A DNA stretch of 64,000 nucleotides from Bolinopsis microptera (GCF_026151205.1 NC_087072.1:18181669-18245668), one strand, 5' to 3'. Shown: positions 41,560 to 51,913, numbered from the stretch's first letter. Numbers and translations are program-made. Notes: generated by a model not told the origin, from the letters alone.

Positions 41560-44240
41560 CACAGGCTAGCAATAAGCACATTATACTCACTATACTATTA
41601 TACCCCCTTTGCTGTTTTCAGGCATTAACTCTCACCGAAAGTAGTTCAGCAGGCATATTCTAAGTTCAAAACATTCTAATTCAATGTCAAAGATGACAGG
41701 AATAAGAAATAGTTATGTGGAGGTTTTTAAGAAATTTGCGAAAAATACGCGTCAGCAGTGAACAATTACCGCGAGCAGCAAGCAAATGAACAAATTGCGT
41801 CGGCAAAATAACGAGCATATAAAACACGCACAAAATCGTATGCGGAACTATTGAAACGTAGTTACGCAAGAACCAGAATCTTCTAAAATCGTCCAGATTA
41901 TACTAATATCGATCCAGCGCTTTCCTATATATAGAATGATAGATCTGTATATAGTATTGTAAATAATGTAGATGATTTAGTTTCAGAATTAATTGATAAA
42001 ATTTCATGTTGGACAGTCAAGTATAAAGAAGAATTAGGTATGTCTAAGAAGGTCAGGGAGTGGGTTATTCCGTGTACGGAGCTCAACCAGCCTGGTAATA
42101 TGTACCTGAATCCCAAGGCCCACAAGCCACCTTTGTACCCTGGGAGGATGATTACTACTGGATGTGGTTCGTACATTGAGAACCTATCTGCCCTGACTGC
42201 ATACGAATTGAAGAAGGCTATTTTAGATTATAGAATTATTGACACCCCTCATTTTTTGAGGAAGATTGATAGCTTGAATGAGTCCACCATATTGTTGGGT
42301 AAGGAGGTGATACATGTTGCCATAGATATATCCAACATGTTCACCAATATCCCCAGGGATATGGGGATCCAACAATGCACCAAGCACCTGAATGAAAGAA
42401 GTAGTTATGATCAATTGTTCAGTACAGAATGCATTATTAGTGCTCTAGAAATCACTCTTGATTACAACATAGCTTCGTTCAACGGTATAACATACCGTCA
42501 GGAGCGTGGAGCGGCGATGGGTCCTAAGAACTCATGTGAGTATGCAGATTGTGCAATGGATAAGATCGATATTTTAGTTAATGAAAGAGATTTAGAACAT
42601 GGCCCGCCACACAGACCAGCATTCTGGGGTAGGTTGCGTGACGATATATACATAGCCTGGCCTGGTACTGTTGAGGAGCTTCTACAATTTATGGAATGGC
42701 TCAATAGTATCCATCCGGACCTTGTGTTTACTTACGACTACTCTAAGGATGGTGTTGAGTTTTTAGACACCTATGTCTATGCTGTTGGCGATGTTATTCA
42801 TACCAAACTTTACTCTAAGCCCAGTGACACCCACTGCTATCTCATCCCCACCTCATGTCATAGGAGCCATGTTCTCAAAAACATACCCTATGGTGTGGCG
42901 AGGCGAGTGAGGCAGAACAATAGTGAAGACACTAATTTCTTAGAGCAAAGGGAGGTATATACTGGTTACCTTGTAGCCCGTGGTTACCATTCTAGTATTG
43001 TAGACGATGCTTTCAACAAATTTAGTGATATAACCAATAGGAAAAACTTGTATGCCCCTAAAAATAAGGATGAGACGACTACTTGTCTAATACCCATGGT
43101 GATGGATCAGAATCCAGCACTTCCCAACATGGGGAGCATTATTCACAAGTATAAGCACCTTCTTAATCTCGATCCAGCCTTGAAGAAGCTAGTACGTGCA
43201 GACAGTGTATTTGTAAGTCACCGAAAGAATCAAACTATCGGTGGCATGCTTGTACACAATAAGTATCGTGCTAGTGGAACTGTAAGCAGTGATAGAGATG
43301 GAGAAGCCACTGCTAGTCAATTTCTTGAACCAGACGCTGCAATATTGCCGGCTGTTCGGGAGGCTGACAACGCAGGGTGCCATGCCTGTGGAAAATGCTA
43401 TGTTTGTAAGCAAAGTTTCCTGTCCCCTTGTTCCAAATTTAGTAGTCACCATTCTAAACAAGTTTTCCCTATTACTAAATATATAACTTGTCAGAGTAAT
43501 AACCTTATTTATTTAATGGAGTGTAGAACTTGTAAACAGTCGTATGTAGGATATACTACTTCTAATCTCCCTAAGAGATTTTCTAATCATAAGAGCCACA
43601 TTAAGAAAGGTATCAGAAGTTGTAAGTTAGTAAATCACTTTTTAGATATTGATCATGATTTAGATTTTAGTTCAGTAGCTTTATATAACTCTTCACTTAG
43701 TACGCACCTTTCTGTTATTATAGTGGACGCTCTTGAATTTAAACCTGAAATAAGTCAAGCAGATAGGGAAAAGGCCATGGAAGCTAGAGAGGGGTTCTAC
43801 CAGACCCAATTGAAAACCCTTGAGCGTTATGGGGGTATGAACACCCTCGATAGTAACCACATCCTTTTTAAATCCGCTGGAGCTTAGTGTTTAGTTTATT
43901 TATTTTATTTGACATGATCTCAGCCTATTAACCCGTGTTTAGTTTACAATATTGCTATCAGAGACGTGTTATATCCATTACTATTTATATATTTTTACTG
44001 CTTGATTCAGAGAAATCTAGCTTTTTCCGAGAAACTAATCTTTAATAGATTAGATAAAATGTACGCAGCCATTCTTTTCGTTTGATTATTACCCAGTATA
44101 TTTTAGTTTTGTACCGTTTTAAGTCACATAGTTTTGTACGTCTTCCTAAGACTTGTTTTCCTTTCCTAGTTTGTAAGTTATTTTAAAGATTTGTGAATAT
44201 TCCAGTTGCTTTTAGAACAATTTTATCTCAGATAACGATG
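41560..44240 (+). mobile_element. Penelope-like element 2
   Basis: A second Penelope lineage on the plus strand. Its 5' region (about 41620-41760) is duplicated near 35629-35770. Limits are approximate: the 3' side is taken to the AATAAA near 44238. Confidence 0.65.
41965..43887 (+). CDS. PLE-2 reverse transcriptase plus C-terminal GIY-YIG nuclease
   Basis: An open frame of about 640 codons; the segment before the ATG at 42040 is in frame from about 41965 (VDDLVSELIDKIS). RT motif A is VAIDISNMFTNIP, B is GAAMGPKNSCEYAD and C is RLRDDIYIAW, with RDD in place of YIDD. The C-terminus has CHACGKCYVCKQSF and then GIY-YIG (NLIYLMECRTC...YVGYTTSNLPKRFSNHK). Stops interrupt the region upstream of 41960, so the N-terminus is degenerate. 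The protein is clearly different from PLE-1. Confidence 0.85.
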   Translation, partial: NVDDLVSELIDKISCWTVKYKEELGMSKKVREWVIPCTELNQPGNMYLNPKAHKPPLYPGRMITTGCGSYIENLSALTAYELKKAILDYRIIDTPHFLRKIDSLNESTILLGKEVIHVAIDISNMFTNIPRDMGIQQCTKHLNERSSYDQLFSTECIISALEITLDYNIASFNGITYRQERGAAMGPKNSCEYADCAMDKIDILVNERDLEHGPPHRPAFWGRLRDDIYIAWPGTVEELLQFMEWLNSIHPDLVFTYDYSKDGVEFLDTYVYAVGDVIHTKLYSKPSDTHCYLIPTSCHRSHVLKNIPYGVARRVRQNNSEDTNFLEQREVYTGYLVARGYHSSIVDDAFNKFSDITNRKNLYAPKNKDETTTCLIPMVMDQNPALPNMGSIIHKYKHLLNLDPALKKLVRADSVFVSHRKNQTIGGMLVHNKYRASGTVSSDRDGEATASQFLEPDAAILPAVREADNAGCHACGKCYVCKQSFLSPCSKFSSHHSKQVFPITKYITCQSNNLIYLMECRTCKQSYVGYTTSNLPKRFSNHKSHIKKGIRSCKLVNHFLDIDHDLDFSSVALYNSSLSTHLSVIIVDALEFKPEISQADREKAMEAREGFYQTQLKTLERYGGMNTLDSNHILFKSAGA

Positions 44241-44661
44241 TTTAATAAAATGATGCAAAGACTTATTTCGAAGATCTAATCAACACCGACTTTTAATGTG
44301 TAGGAGTACAGCTACAAAATATATATATATACCATGTGAGTGTGACATGACAAAAGCGTCATCTTTGTTTTAGACAAAGTGTTTTACCTTATGATCAGAT
44401 TATAATCTCCTCGGATCCGTCCCAATCTTATTCCGGAGAAATCAGCACGTGTCAGGTATAGTTATATACGGTAAAGGTGATTGAAGAAAATCACCAAACC
44501 AATATCGCGATAAGAGGTCACGTCAGGATGCCTCAGGACTCAGGAGGTAACACTAACTATGAGTTCAAGTAGAAAATTAACAGTTCATGGTTGAACCTAG
44601 CAGGGCCGGTGCACTAATCAGCACTATCAGTTAGATTTTTCGTTCCACTTGTTCCGCGGAA
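43888..44661. other. PLE-2 3' flank, no gene
   Basis: AT-rich, with an AATAAA near 44238 that could end PLE-2 transcripts and a short TA run near 44320. No coding exon seen. Confidence 0.45.
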
Positions 44662-44670
44662 GGAGTATTG

Positions 44671-45145
44671 CATTGGGCAATTTGGTAATCTAGCTAGGCA
44701 CACTTGGGGCACACTTGGGGCAGATACAGTTGGGGCACAGCTGGGGCACACTTGGGGCACACTCGGGGCACAGTTGAGGCAAAAATTACCTGAAGCACAG
44801 TTTAAGTAAACTAAACACACTTGGGACACAAAGTTACTTGGGTCACACTTGGGTCACACTTGGAGCACATTTGGGGCACACTTGGGGCACAAAGTTACTT
44901 GGGGCACACTTGGGGCACACTTGGGTCACACTTGGGGCACACTTGGGGCACACTTGGGGCAAAAAGTTACTAGGGGCAGTAACAAGTGTGCCCCAAGTGT
45001 GCCTCAGGAAATTCAATTTTGTGCCCCAAGTGTGCCTCAGGAAATTCAATCTTGTGCCCCAAGTGTGCCCCAAGTTTGTCTCAGGAAATTCAATTTTGTG
45101 CCCCAAGTGTGCCCCAAGTGTGCCTAGCTAGATTACCAAATTGCT
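44671..45145. mobile_element. Second palindromic foldback element with 8-9-bp TSD
   Basis: Outer sequence GGGCAATTTGGTAATCTAGC at the left is inverted at the right (GCTAGATTACCAAATTGC). The arms are arrays of the 11-bp unit CACTTGGGGCA, reversing near 44990. The right arm also has three units with AGGAAATTCAATTTTGTGCC. GGAGTATTG flanks both ends (44662-44670 and 45146-45154). Its outer sequence aligns with the element at 10901 (GGCAA-TCGGTAAT-TAGCTA-GCAC). It has no coding capacity. Confidence 0.85.
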
Positions 45146-45154
45146 GGAGTATTG

Positions 45155-45737
45155 AGAAGCAGGAGTGTTCCGCAGAAGCAATATTAAGAGGTGCAAGGAT
45201 CTCAAAGGAACTTTTAATCGAATTCCACAATCAAAAGGTCGCTTTGTAAATGTGATTTTCCTTGAGTCACAGCAACGGTATGTGTTTATTACATGTACAA
45301 TTAGGTTACCTGCAGTCTGCAGGACTATATCAGTATATATGAATATCTGTATATATTAGGACGCAATGAAACTACCGGACCACGATGTATGGGGACTTGC
45401 CACCCCATGGCAACATTAAAATATATCGACTCTGTTACATCGTTTCCTGTTAATATAAAACTCCGTTACAAAATGAACTGGGATCTGGCAATACTACACC
45501 TTAGTTCGATAAAATATGATAAAGTAATGTATTATAACTAGACTTAAGTAAAAGTCTGAAAGAATGTAGAAAACAAAATATATACTGCTAGAAAGCTAAA
45601 TAATAAACTGCCAAAGAATAGTTAACGTGATATAAAACTGTTCCGAAACGATCAAAAGATCAAAGGGGGAAGTGAATGGATCACGGACGAGGTAACATGC
45701 ATAAGGAATTACAGGTATGGCCTCACACACAATATAA
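45155..45737. other. No gene seen; 3' flank of PLE-3
   Basis: AT-rich, no recognised exon. It includes CTGCAGGACTATATCAG, weakly like the end of the long-TIR element at 51914-52580. The 3' end of PLE-3 probably lies within it. Confidence 0.4.
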
Positions 45738-47684
45738 TTACATGAAGTCATTAACAGTGAAATTGTGCCAGTGTTTAAGAATACACGCTGGTTGACTGTT
45801 AATAAATAATTTAAGATGTCTATGTAAGATTTTCCGTTCAAAATTCTGGGTGATCAGTTTATCGATTAATAATTTAACATCATTAATAAATTCATTCACT
45901 ACTGAGGAGGATTTGCATATCCTATATAGTTCACCTACAAATATTCCATATGAAGGTTTCACAGGTACGTTGGAGTTGAGGTTAGGGAAAATGACGACTT
46001 TAAAACTGAAATCACGTCGTTTGTCATATAATTTAGTGTAGAAACGACTGTTCGTAATATAAATGTCTAAATCAAGAAAAGTCGTAGATAAAATGCTAGA
46101 GTTTGTGACTACAATCTTCAACTCTACTGGGTAAATATCCTTGCAAATTATATCGACAGTTTTATGACTGATATTAGGGGTAGTTAAATCATCAATATAT
46201 CGACTAGCATGTTTCAAAGTGTGAACCACAGGGTTCTTGTTTTTAACTTGCAATGTAATGTAATCATGCTCGTACCAGTATAGAAATAGGTCAGCGACCT
46301 GAGAGGCACAATCACATCCCATCGGGATACCAATTACCTGTCTGTAGATCACACCTCGAAACTTAACATAAATATTATCCATTAGGAATTTAAACATATC
46401 TATCAGGTCACTACATGTAAAAGACCACTTAGTCTTATTAACTCCCGACCATCTTGCCCGAAACTGGTCGTTGATTTTGATAAAATCAAGTTTCTTTTCC
46501 TCAAAACATAATTTAATCAAAGATGATAACTTCTCAATAAGTTTATCATGGGGAAGGTTGGTGTAAAGTTTCTTAAAATCAAACAAATATACTGACTTAG
46601 CTGAGCAAGTATTATTAAGATAATTTAAGTTTGATGTCACTTTGTCTTTATTGTTGACAATCCAATAACCAGAAGCGTCTAAGAACTTAAAATTAAAATT
46701 ATCTTGGTATTTTAAAGTAGTACCAAGCAGTTTAAATACCCCACTCAGGATCTTAGAAAGAACTTTTGTGGAAGATTTAATCCCAGCTGCAATGTACCTG
46801 AAATCCAAGGTCGGTTTATGGAATTTCGGCAACATGTGCATAAATGGTACCGAAAGATCATTTACCGGAATCCTAAACCTCAGGCAAAATTGCACATGCC
46901 TTCTTACAATATCTACTTCAGAATCTGTGGAAACTTGATAAGTACTAGTGGAAGAAAGTTCATGCAGTAAATTATCTAAATAATATTTCTTACAGACAAA
47001 GGAAACATTATTACTCGCTTTGTCTACGCTAGTCATAATAAAATGTTCTTTTAGGACATTAAGGTCCTCAGACTCCGTGGAAATAACCGTCTTATTCCGT
47101 TTACAAAATAATTTGGAAGAAAAAATCTTAGATTTTAGTCTATCTAGAACTATGGCTTGCCAACCATCAAATAATTTAGTGCTGACATTATGCTTAGTTG
47201 CCAGACTTTTAATATATCTATTTAAGTCGGATTGAACATTCCTAAAAATAGCAAACTTATTTATGTAAACTGGTTCAATATACGTGTAACCTTTCTTGAA
47301 TAATTTTCTAAGTTTTTTATTCTTAACAATATCAACGTCCCCAATGATAACATGCCCGACACCCGGGTTGATGAAATCACTGTAAAGATTACATGAACAA
47401 TTAACATTAGAGATACGCTCATTACTTAAAACATGTTCCTTATAATTCGTGACATCAGCACGGATTAACTTCTCATATTTGAAACAAGTGGAAAATCTAA
47501 ACTGAGGACTACTGAATTTCTTACTGAGATCCCTAAACGGAAATACTTTCATAGCGTCAGAATCATTTAATATACAATTTAATCCAAAATGTTCTACCTC
47601 TTTAGAGACAAATTTAATAGGCACAAACTCAGAATATTTATTAACTGGTTTCTTATTAACTTTAAAATTATTTTTCTTAAAATC
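45738..47684 (-). CDS. PLE-3 reverse transcriptase
   Basis: About 648 codons open from directly after the TAA. It includes a conserved N-terminal block (NVNCSCNLYSDFINPGVGHV) and RT motifs A YLFDFKKLYTNLPHD, B GIPMGCDCASQVADL and C ASRYIDDLTTPN. There is no C-terminal GIY-YIG; the frame ends HNFTVNDFM. This supports the permuted domain order. Confidence 0.85.
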   Translation of the reverse strand, partial: DFKKNNFKVNKKPVNKYSEFVPIKFVSKEVEHFGLNCILNDSDAMKVFPFRDLSKKFSSPQFRFSTCFKYEKLIRADVTNYKEHVLSNERISNVNCSCNLYSDFINPGVGHVIIGDVDIVKNKKLRKLFKKGYTYIEPVYINKFAIFRNVQSDLNRYIKSLATKHNVSTKLFDGWQAIVLDRLKSKIFSSKLFCKRNKTVISTESEDLNVLKEHFIMTSVDKASNNVSFVCKKYYLDNLLHELSSTSTYQVSTDSEVDIVRRHVQFCLRFRIPVNDLSVPFMHMLPKFHKPTLDFRYIAAGIKSSTKVLSKILSGVFKLLGTTLKYQDNFNFKFLDASGYWIVNNKDKVTSNLNYLNNTCSAKSVYLFDFKKLYTNLPHDKLIEKLSSLIKLCFEEKKLDFIKINDQFRARWSGVNKTKWSFTCSDLIDMFKFLMDNIYVKFRGVIYRQVIGIPMGCDCASQVADLFLYWYEHDYITLQVKNKNPVVHTLKHASRYIDDLTTPNISHKTVDIICKDIYPVELKIVVTNSSILSTTFLDLDIYITNSRFYTKLYDKRRDFSFKVVIFPNLNSNVPVKPSYGIFVGELYRICKSSSVVNEFINDVKLLIDKLITQNFERKILHRHLKLFINSQPACILKHWHNFTVNDFM

Positions 47685-47687
47685 TTA

Positions 47688-48245
47688 AAACGAGATGGAG
47701 CGAGTCTTATAATGGTTACATAAATCAATCACAATTAAATAACAAACTTTAATATCAGTTGTAGCATTGCCAATATTATTATAAGTAAAGCTACCAAGGC
47801 CTATAACTTGATGCTTTTTAAAATTACAAATCAAAGCACGACATGCTTGAAGGTTACCCTCTTCAAAAAGCCTGACAATAGAGGAAAGTGTAGTGTTAGG
47901 GTTAAAGTTGCTAGGGTTAGGTAGAGGTGAGGTAGTGGAATTTCTCGAGCCTCGAGATGATCGAGAAGAAGAGCGAGGAGGGAAGAGTTTGTAGATACAG
48001 GCTCCATCCAGGTATTCGCTCTCTGCATCCAGGTAGTGAGGCTTCTCCAAGCGATCGTTTAGGCCATAGGGGTATAAAGTGTTTAAGGACAGCATAAGGC
48101 TATCTTCAGCAGACTTAAGTGCAGCAGTCAGAGACTTTTTCTTGGTATTAGGATTAGAATCTGATGTTAGGACTGTTCGTAGGGGTGTGATGCGAAGGTC
48201 TGAAGGCTGGTGGACTTTAGTGAAATGGTGAAGGACATGAGTCAC
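47688..48245 (-). CDS. PLE-3 GIY-YIG second half and linker
   Basis: Resumes as VTHVLHHFTKVHQPSDLRI, a linker, then SAEDSLMLSLNTLYPYGLND, the terminal GIY-YIG helix with the conserved Glu region and the 'YPYGLN' ending. A Ser/Arg-rich linker follows. The frame ends at TAA (47685-47687), yet the downstream RT continues in the same register. Confidence 0.75.
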
Positions 48246-51115
48246 CTACCTATGTCACCTATGTTGAGATTCGTTAAGCTTTAACAGGGCCATCACATTG
48301 TGTGACCACCCCACAGAGAGGAGATCTCTCTGTCATTCCTCCAGCAAAGCAGCGAGTTTGAGTTCTGAGGAGTGTAGCCCCTGATGGGCGGTGTATCCGG
48401 AAGAGATAGCATGAACTGGGTGAGCTGCGATTTGAAATGCTCTCGGTCGCCGATGGAATTCAAATGGTAAGGCATTGCATTCCACAATTTTGGGCCTATG
48501 ACTGCAAATGAATTATCATACAGTGACTGATTTGCTGCTGAGCTGTGTCTGCATGCAGATGGAATGACTGCAAGGTTTCCAAAACGTGGCCTGGAGACAA
48601 ACTGCACGTTAATGTCGTTGCTGGTATGGTGATGGAGAATCTTCCACATATGAAGTAAAATGAACCGCTCCCTGCGACGCTGTAGAGTCATCAGAGATAG
48701 CCGTTGAAGACGGTCCCAATAATGGAGATCACGCATTCCAGTAATCCTTGCGGTGAAAGCTTTCTGTACGCTTTCAAGCTCCTGGATGTCACATATCTTG
48801 GAGGGGTGCCATAGCGGGCAACAGTATTCCAGTAAACTACGAACCATCGACTTGTAAAGCGTAAGCATTATGACTGGAGATCTTGTCTGAAAGACACTGA
48901 AAACCCAGGCAGCTTTTTGTCGAGCCTTGTTTGCTGCGGTCTTGATGTGGGGTTGCCAAGATAGATCGTTGGAGACGAGAACCCCGAGGTCTCTTAGTTG
49001 ACCTACAGGTGCGAGTGACTTGTCTTTGGATACTGAGTACTGGTATAGTTCACTAACAAAAGGAAGTTCGACGAGAGCACTACGTCGATTGTGTCTGTGA
49101 CACATGTACTCAAACTTGTCTTTATGTAGTGCCATATTGTTTCGTTCAGACCATTTTATGACACTGTTCAAGTCGTTTTGTAACACAGATACGTCTTGTT
49201 CACAGGTTACCGATATTGAAACACGAGTGTCGTCTGCAAAGCATCTGATGATGGATTCAGTTATGCAATGCTCAATATCATTAATGAAAATAAGGAACAA
49301 GATCGGCCCGAGGACTGTTCCCTGGGAGACACCACTGATGATCAGAGCGAGAAATGACAAGTGGCCGTCGACCACTACAGCTTGCTTCCGGTCTGACAGA
49401 AAAGATTCAATCCATTTGATGATTTTTGGATTTAAGCCATAGAGGTGAAGTTTCCTGATCAACAGTTTGTGATCAACTTTATCGAACGCCTTAGCGTAAT
49501 CAAGATATATAGAATCAAAGTCAGCTTTGTTGGTTAATGACTCAAAAACGTCGTCGAAATGGTGGAGAAGCTGTGTAAGGCAGCTGCGGCCTGATCTAAA
49601 GCCATGCTGTTTGCTACAGAGCAAGTTGTTCATTTCTAGATGTAAGACTAGCTTTTTCCTTATGATTCTCTCAAACACCTTGATTATATGGGAGGTGAGT
49701 GAAATGGGCCTGTAGTTGGAAGGAAACGCCTTGCTATCTTTCTTGTGGAGCGGAGAAACGTTGGAGTACTTATAAAATGAAGGTACTTCTCCAGATGCAA
49801 GGGATTTTGACCAGATCAGATGGATAGGAATCGCCATAGCATCTTTGCAATTCTTAAGTAGAGCAACTGGGATCTCATCAGGACCAGATGAAGCATTTGG
49901 CTTAATATCATCAATAGCCTCGATAACATCACTGATAGAGAATTCCAGAATCTGATCCGTGAACGGATATGTTAAATCCGGAGGAGGGAATGATGCAGCG
50001 TCTAACTCAGTTTTGGAGGGGTCGCTAAATACGGATAGAAACTGGTTTTGTAAAAGGTCTGCCATTTCCTTAGGATGAGAACGGATGTTACTGTTCTCAT
50101 CGAATAGCATGCTGATATTCCTTTTCTTTTTCGAAAACTTCTTGGCATAACTATAAAAGTACTTCGGGTTTGCTTTTACTTTTGCTGCAGCCTGCTCTTC
50201 GCGATACTGAAGGGTCTTGTTAATAGCATCACGAATTCCTATGTGGGCCAAAGCAAGCTTGTTTTGAAGAGATTTCAAACGAGTACTAGGGCAGTGAACG
50301 TCGTTCTCAGCATCACGAAGTTCTTTTTGAAGCTTGCGCTTCTTTCTAGAAGGAATCCGGACAAGTGATGCTTGCTTGTTTTTGGGAGGAATTTTCTTTG
50401 GGCAATATATTACACAGATTTGATGGACAGTCTGAGTAAAGAGCTCCGGAAAAACCTCTGGCTCGCTAGCTTCCCAGAGAGCGTCCCAATCCACTGACTT
50501 GATTTTATTACTGATTGAATCATAGTCAGCTTTGAAGAAATCAAGACTTCTGAAGGATAGTTCTTTAAAGTCAGGCGGATCAGGAGTAGTGAAGGAGCAA
50601 GGATTGTAAGACCAGAAAATCTCAACAAGTCTGTGGTCTGAGAGGATGGTGTCTGATGTAGAAGTGTGGGTAACAAGCTCTTCAGAATTCGAGATGCAGA
50701 GGTCGAGAATATTTTCTAGTCTAGTCGGTTGAGATATGTACTGTGTACACAAGTTTTCAGCCATAAAATCAAGAAGGAGCGCAGTAGCATCCATGGACGA
50801 GACAGTTCCCCCTGGTAAAACAGTATGAGTGGACCAGTTTATACGGGGAAGGTTGAAATCACCAAAAATTGATAGCTCAAAACCATCAGGTTCGCGTGCA
50901 ATGTAGTTATCAAGAAAATCAAGACAAGATCTGAAGCTGAATACTGAACAGTTAGGTGGACGGTAGAGCACGCAGATAATAGATTTTGTCAGTTCACATT
51001 TGCAGATAAGAGCTTGGCATATTTGGTCATCATATGTCTCAACATGAGTAATGGGGAGTTGGTCATGTGAATAGAGTAGAACTCCACCGCGTGGAGCCTT
51101 TGCCATGGTTGAGGC
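48246..51115 (-). mobile_element. 5'-truncated non-LTR retrotransposon inside PLE-3
   Basis: The insertion separates two halves of one GIY-YIG domain. The 3' end carries short tandem ATAGGTGAC-type units (48245-48272) instead of poly-A, as in CR1/L2-like LINEs. The 5' junction lies near 51110, within codons for the endonuclease N-terminal part, so the copy is 5'-truncated. Confidence 0.8.
48293..51115 (-). CDS. LINE pol: APE endonuclease (partial) plus reverse transcriptase
   Basis: About 940 codons open without interruption. The endonuclease part shows RGGVLLY, VLYRPPNCS, FGDFNLPRINW and ILSDHRLVEI but lacks the first strands. RT motifs are YLDYAKAFDKVDH (A), SGVSQGTVLGP (B) and RCFADDTRVS (C), followed by the usual thumb and a C-terminal region ending GGHTM. 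The class is Jockey/CR1-like by motif style; the exact clade is not assigned. The intact frame indicates a young insertion. Confidence 0.88.
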   Translation of the reverse strand, partial: ASTMAKAPRGGVLLYSHDQLPITHVETYDDQICQALICKCELTKSIICVLYRPPNCSVFSFRSCLDFLDNYIAREPDGFELSIFGDFNLPRINWSTHTVLPGGTVSSMDATALLLDFMAENLCTQYISQPTRLENILDLCISNSEELVTHTSTSDTILSDHRLVEIFWSYNPCSFTTPDPPDFKELSFRSLDFFKADYDSISNKIKSVDWDALWEASEPEVFPELFTQTVHQICVIYCPKKIPPKNKQASLVRIPSRKKRKLQKELRDAENDVHCPSTRLKSLQNKLALAHIGIRDAINKTLQYREEQAAAKVKANPKYFYSYAKKFSKKKRNISMLFDENSNIRSHPKEMADLLQNQFLSVFSDPSKTELDAASFPPPDLTYPFTDQILEFSISDVIEAIDDIKPNASSGPDEIPVALLKNCKDAMAIPIHLIWSKSLASGEVPSFYKYSNVSPLHKKDSKAFPSNYRPISLTSHIIKVFERIIRKKLVLHLEMNNLLCSKQHGFRSGRSCLTQLLHHFDDVFESLTNKADFDSIYLDYAKAFDKVDHKLLIRKLHLYGLNPKIIKWIESFLSDRKQAVVVDGHLSFLALIISGVSQGTVLGPILFLIFINDIEHCITESIIRCFADDTRVSISVTCEQDVSVLQNDLNSVIKWSERNNMALHKDKFEYMCHRHNRRSALVELPFVSELYQYSVSKDKSLAPVGQLRDLGVLVSNDLSWQPHIKTAANKARQKAAWVFSVFQTRSPVIMLTLYKSMVRSLLEYCCPLWHPSKICDIQELESVQKAFTARITGMRDLHYWDRLQRLSLMTLQRRRERFILLHMWKILHHHTSNDINVQFVSRPRFGNLAVIPSACRHSSAANQSLYDNSFAVIGPKLWNAMPYHLNSIGDREHFKSQLTQFMLSLPDTPPIRGYTPQNSNSLLCWRNDREISSLWGGHTM

Positions 51116-51544
51116 CTGACCTATGATTTGTGAAGCGAGTTCTAAGTGATTGGATGGAGATGCCAACATACTGGAGAGGGCAGTCAGGATGTGCACAAGT
51201 AATTAGGTATACTATACCGGAAGTAGTACACGTCATGGGCTCAGAGATTGTGTACTCCTCTCCTGTTATCCGATTGGAGTAGCAGGGGTCAGTTTTAAGA
51301 AAGCCTTTATTGCACATAAGACAATTTCCACAGTCTGTAATAGGACTAGGGATAGTAATTTTATGGGGGTGCTAGGGTAGTTACCAGGAGCAGCGGTCGG
51401 CGGTATGGGTGGTATGGGTGCGGGAGTGTGTGGTGCTGGACATGGAGGAAGCTGTAAAGAGGGATGTGTAGCTGAAGGAGTAGGAGGTATAGGCGTTGGA
51501 AGGTCGGGAGCATAAGATAAAACCCTTCCACTGCGGAGCTTCAT
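51109..51544 (-). CDS. PLE-3 N-terminal part: Pro-rich leader, Cys cluster, GIY-YIG first half
   Basis: Starts MKLRSGRVLSYAPDLPTP and continues Pro-rich. Then, after a one-base shift in an AAAA run near 51360, it reads DCGNCLMCNKGFLKTDPCYS, a Cys cluster. The nuclease core follows as GIVYLITC...LQYVGISIQSLRTRFTNHR and breaks off at GLNHGKG, where LINE sequence begins. Cysteines are encoded normally, with no UGA at these positions. Confidence 0.78.
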
Positions 51545-51597
51545 AAAAGCAGGAAGGTTCCGGAGTACAATAAATCACCAAATGATCTATATAGGGT

Positions 51598-51903
51598 GGC
51601 CCAAAAGTGACTACCCACACGCAACCTCTTAATAACTCGCGTAATTCGTCTTCAAATTGTACCAAAATTTCAGAGATTATAGATATGGGTCAAACTTAGA
51701 ATTCCTGAAAGTTTCGTAAGCCACACCCAATTACAGTGGGCGTAGCGTGACACTCCCTTTTTTCACTATTGTCTTCGTAAAATGAGAACGCTTTAAGCTA
51801 AGAACTCAAAAATTTTTGCACACATTTGGCTTGATAATTTAAAACCTTGGAGACGAATTACGTGAATTATTAAGAGGTTGCGTGTGGGTAGTCACTTTTG
51901 GGC
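51598..51903. mobile_element. 306-bp MITE with ~57-bp TIRs
   Basis: GGCCCAAAAGTGACTACCCA (51598) is inverted at 51884-51903; the arms stay nearly identical through GTAATTCGTCT. Flanking CTATATAG occurs on both sides, so a TA target is possible. The ends resemble Tc1/mariner-type TIRs. It overlaps the 5' edge of PLE-3. Confidence 0.85.
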
Positions 51904-51913
51904 CAGGACTACT

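Larger units (their letters stand above)
45700..51590 (-). mobile_element. Penelope-like element 3 (N-terminal GIY-YIG, Naiad-like), split by a LINE
   Basis: Reading the minus strand: a leader and Pro-rich N-terminus, Cys cluster and GIY-YIG N-half (51063-51544), then a 2.9-kb non-LTR retrotransposon, the GIY-YIG C-half (47688-48245), and the RT (45738-47684). The nuclease-before-RT order is that of the Naiad/Chlamys group of Penelope-like elements. Ends are approximate. Confidence 0.75.

Noticed and set aside
44614-45249. Frames with VPQVC/HTWGT repeats
   Set aside because: They are translations of the 11-bp units in the palindromic foldback element.
45738-47684. Group II intron or organellar reverse transcriptase
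   Set aside because: The upstream GIY-YIG halves, the YIDD context and the lack of maturase or ribozyme features fit a Penelope-like element better.
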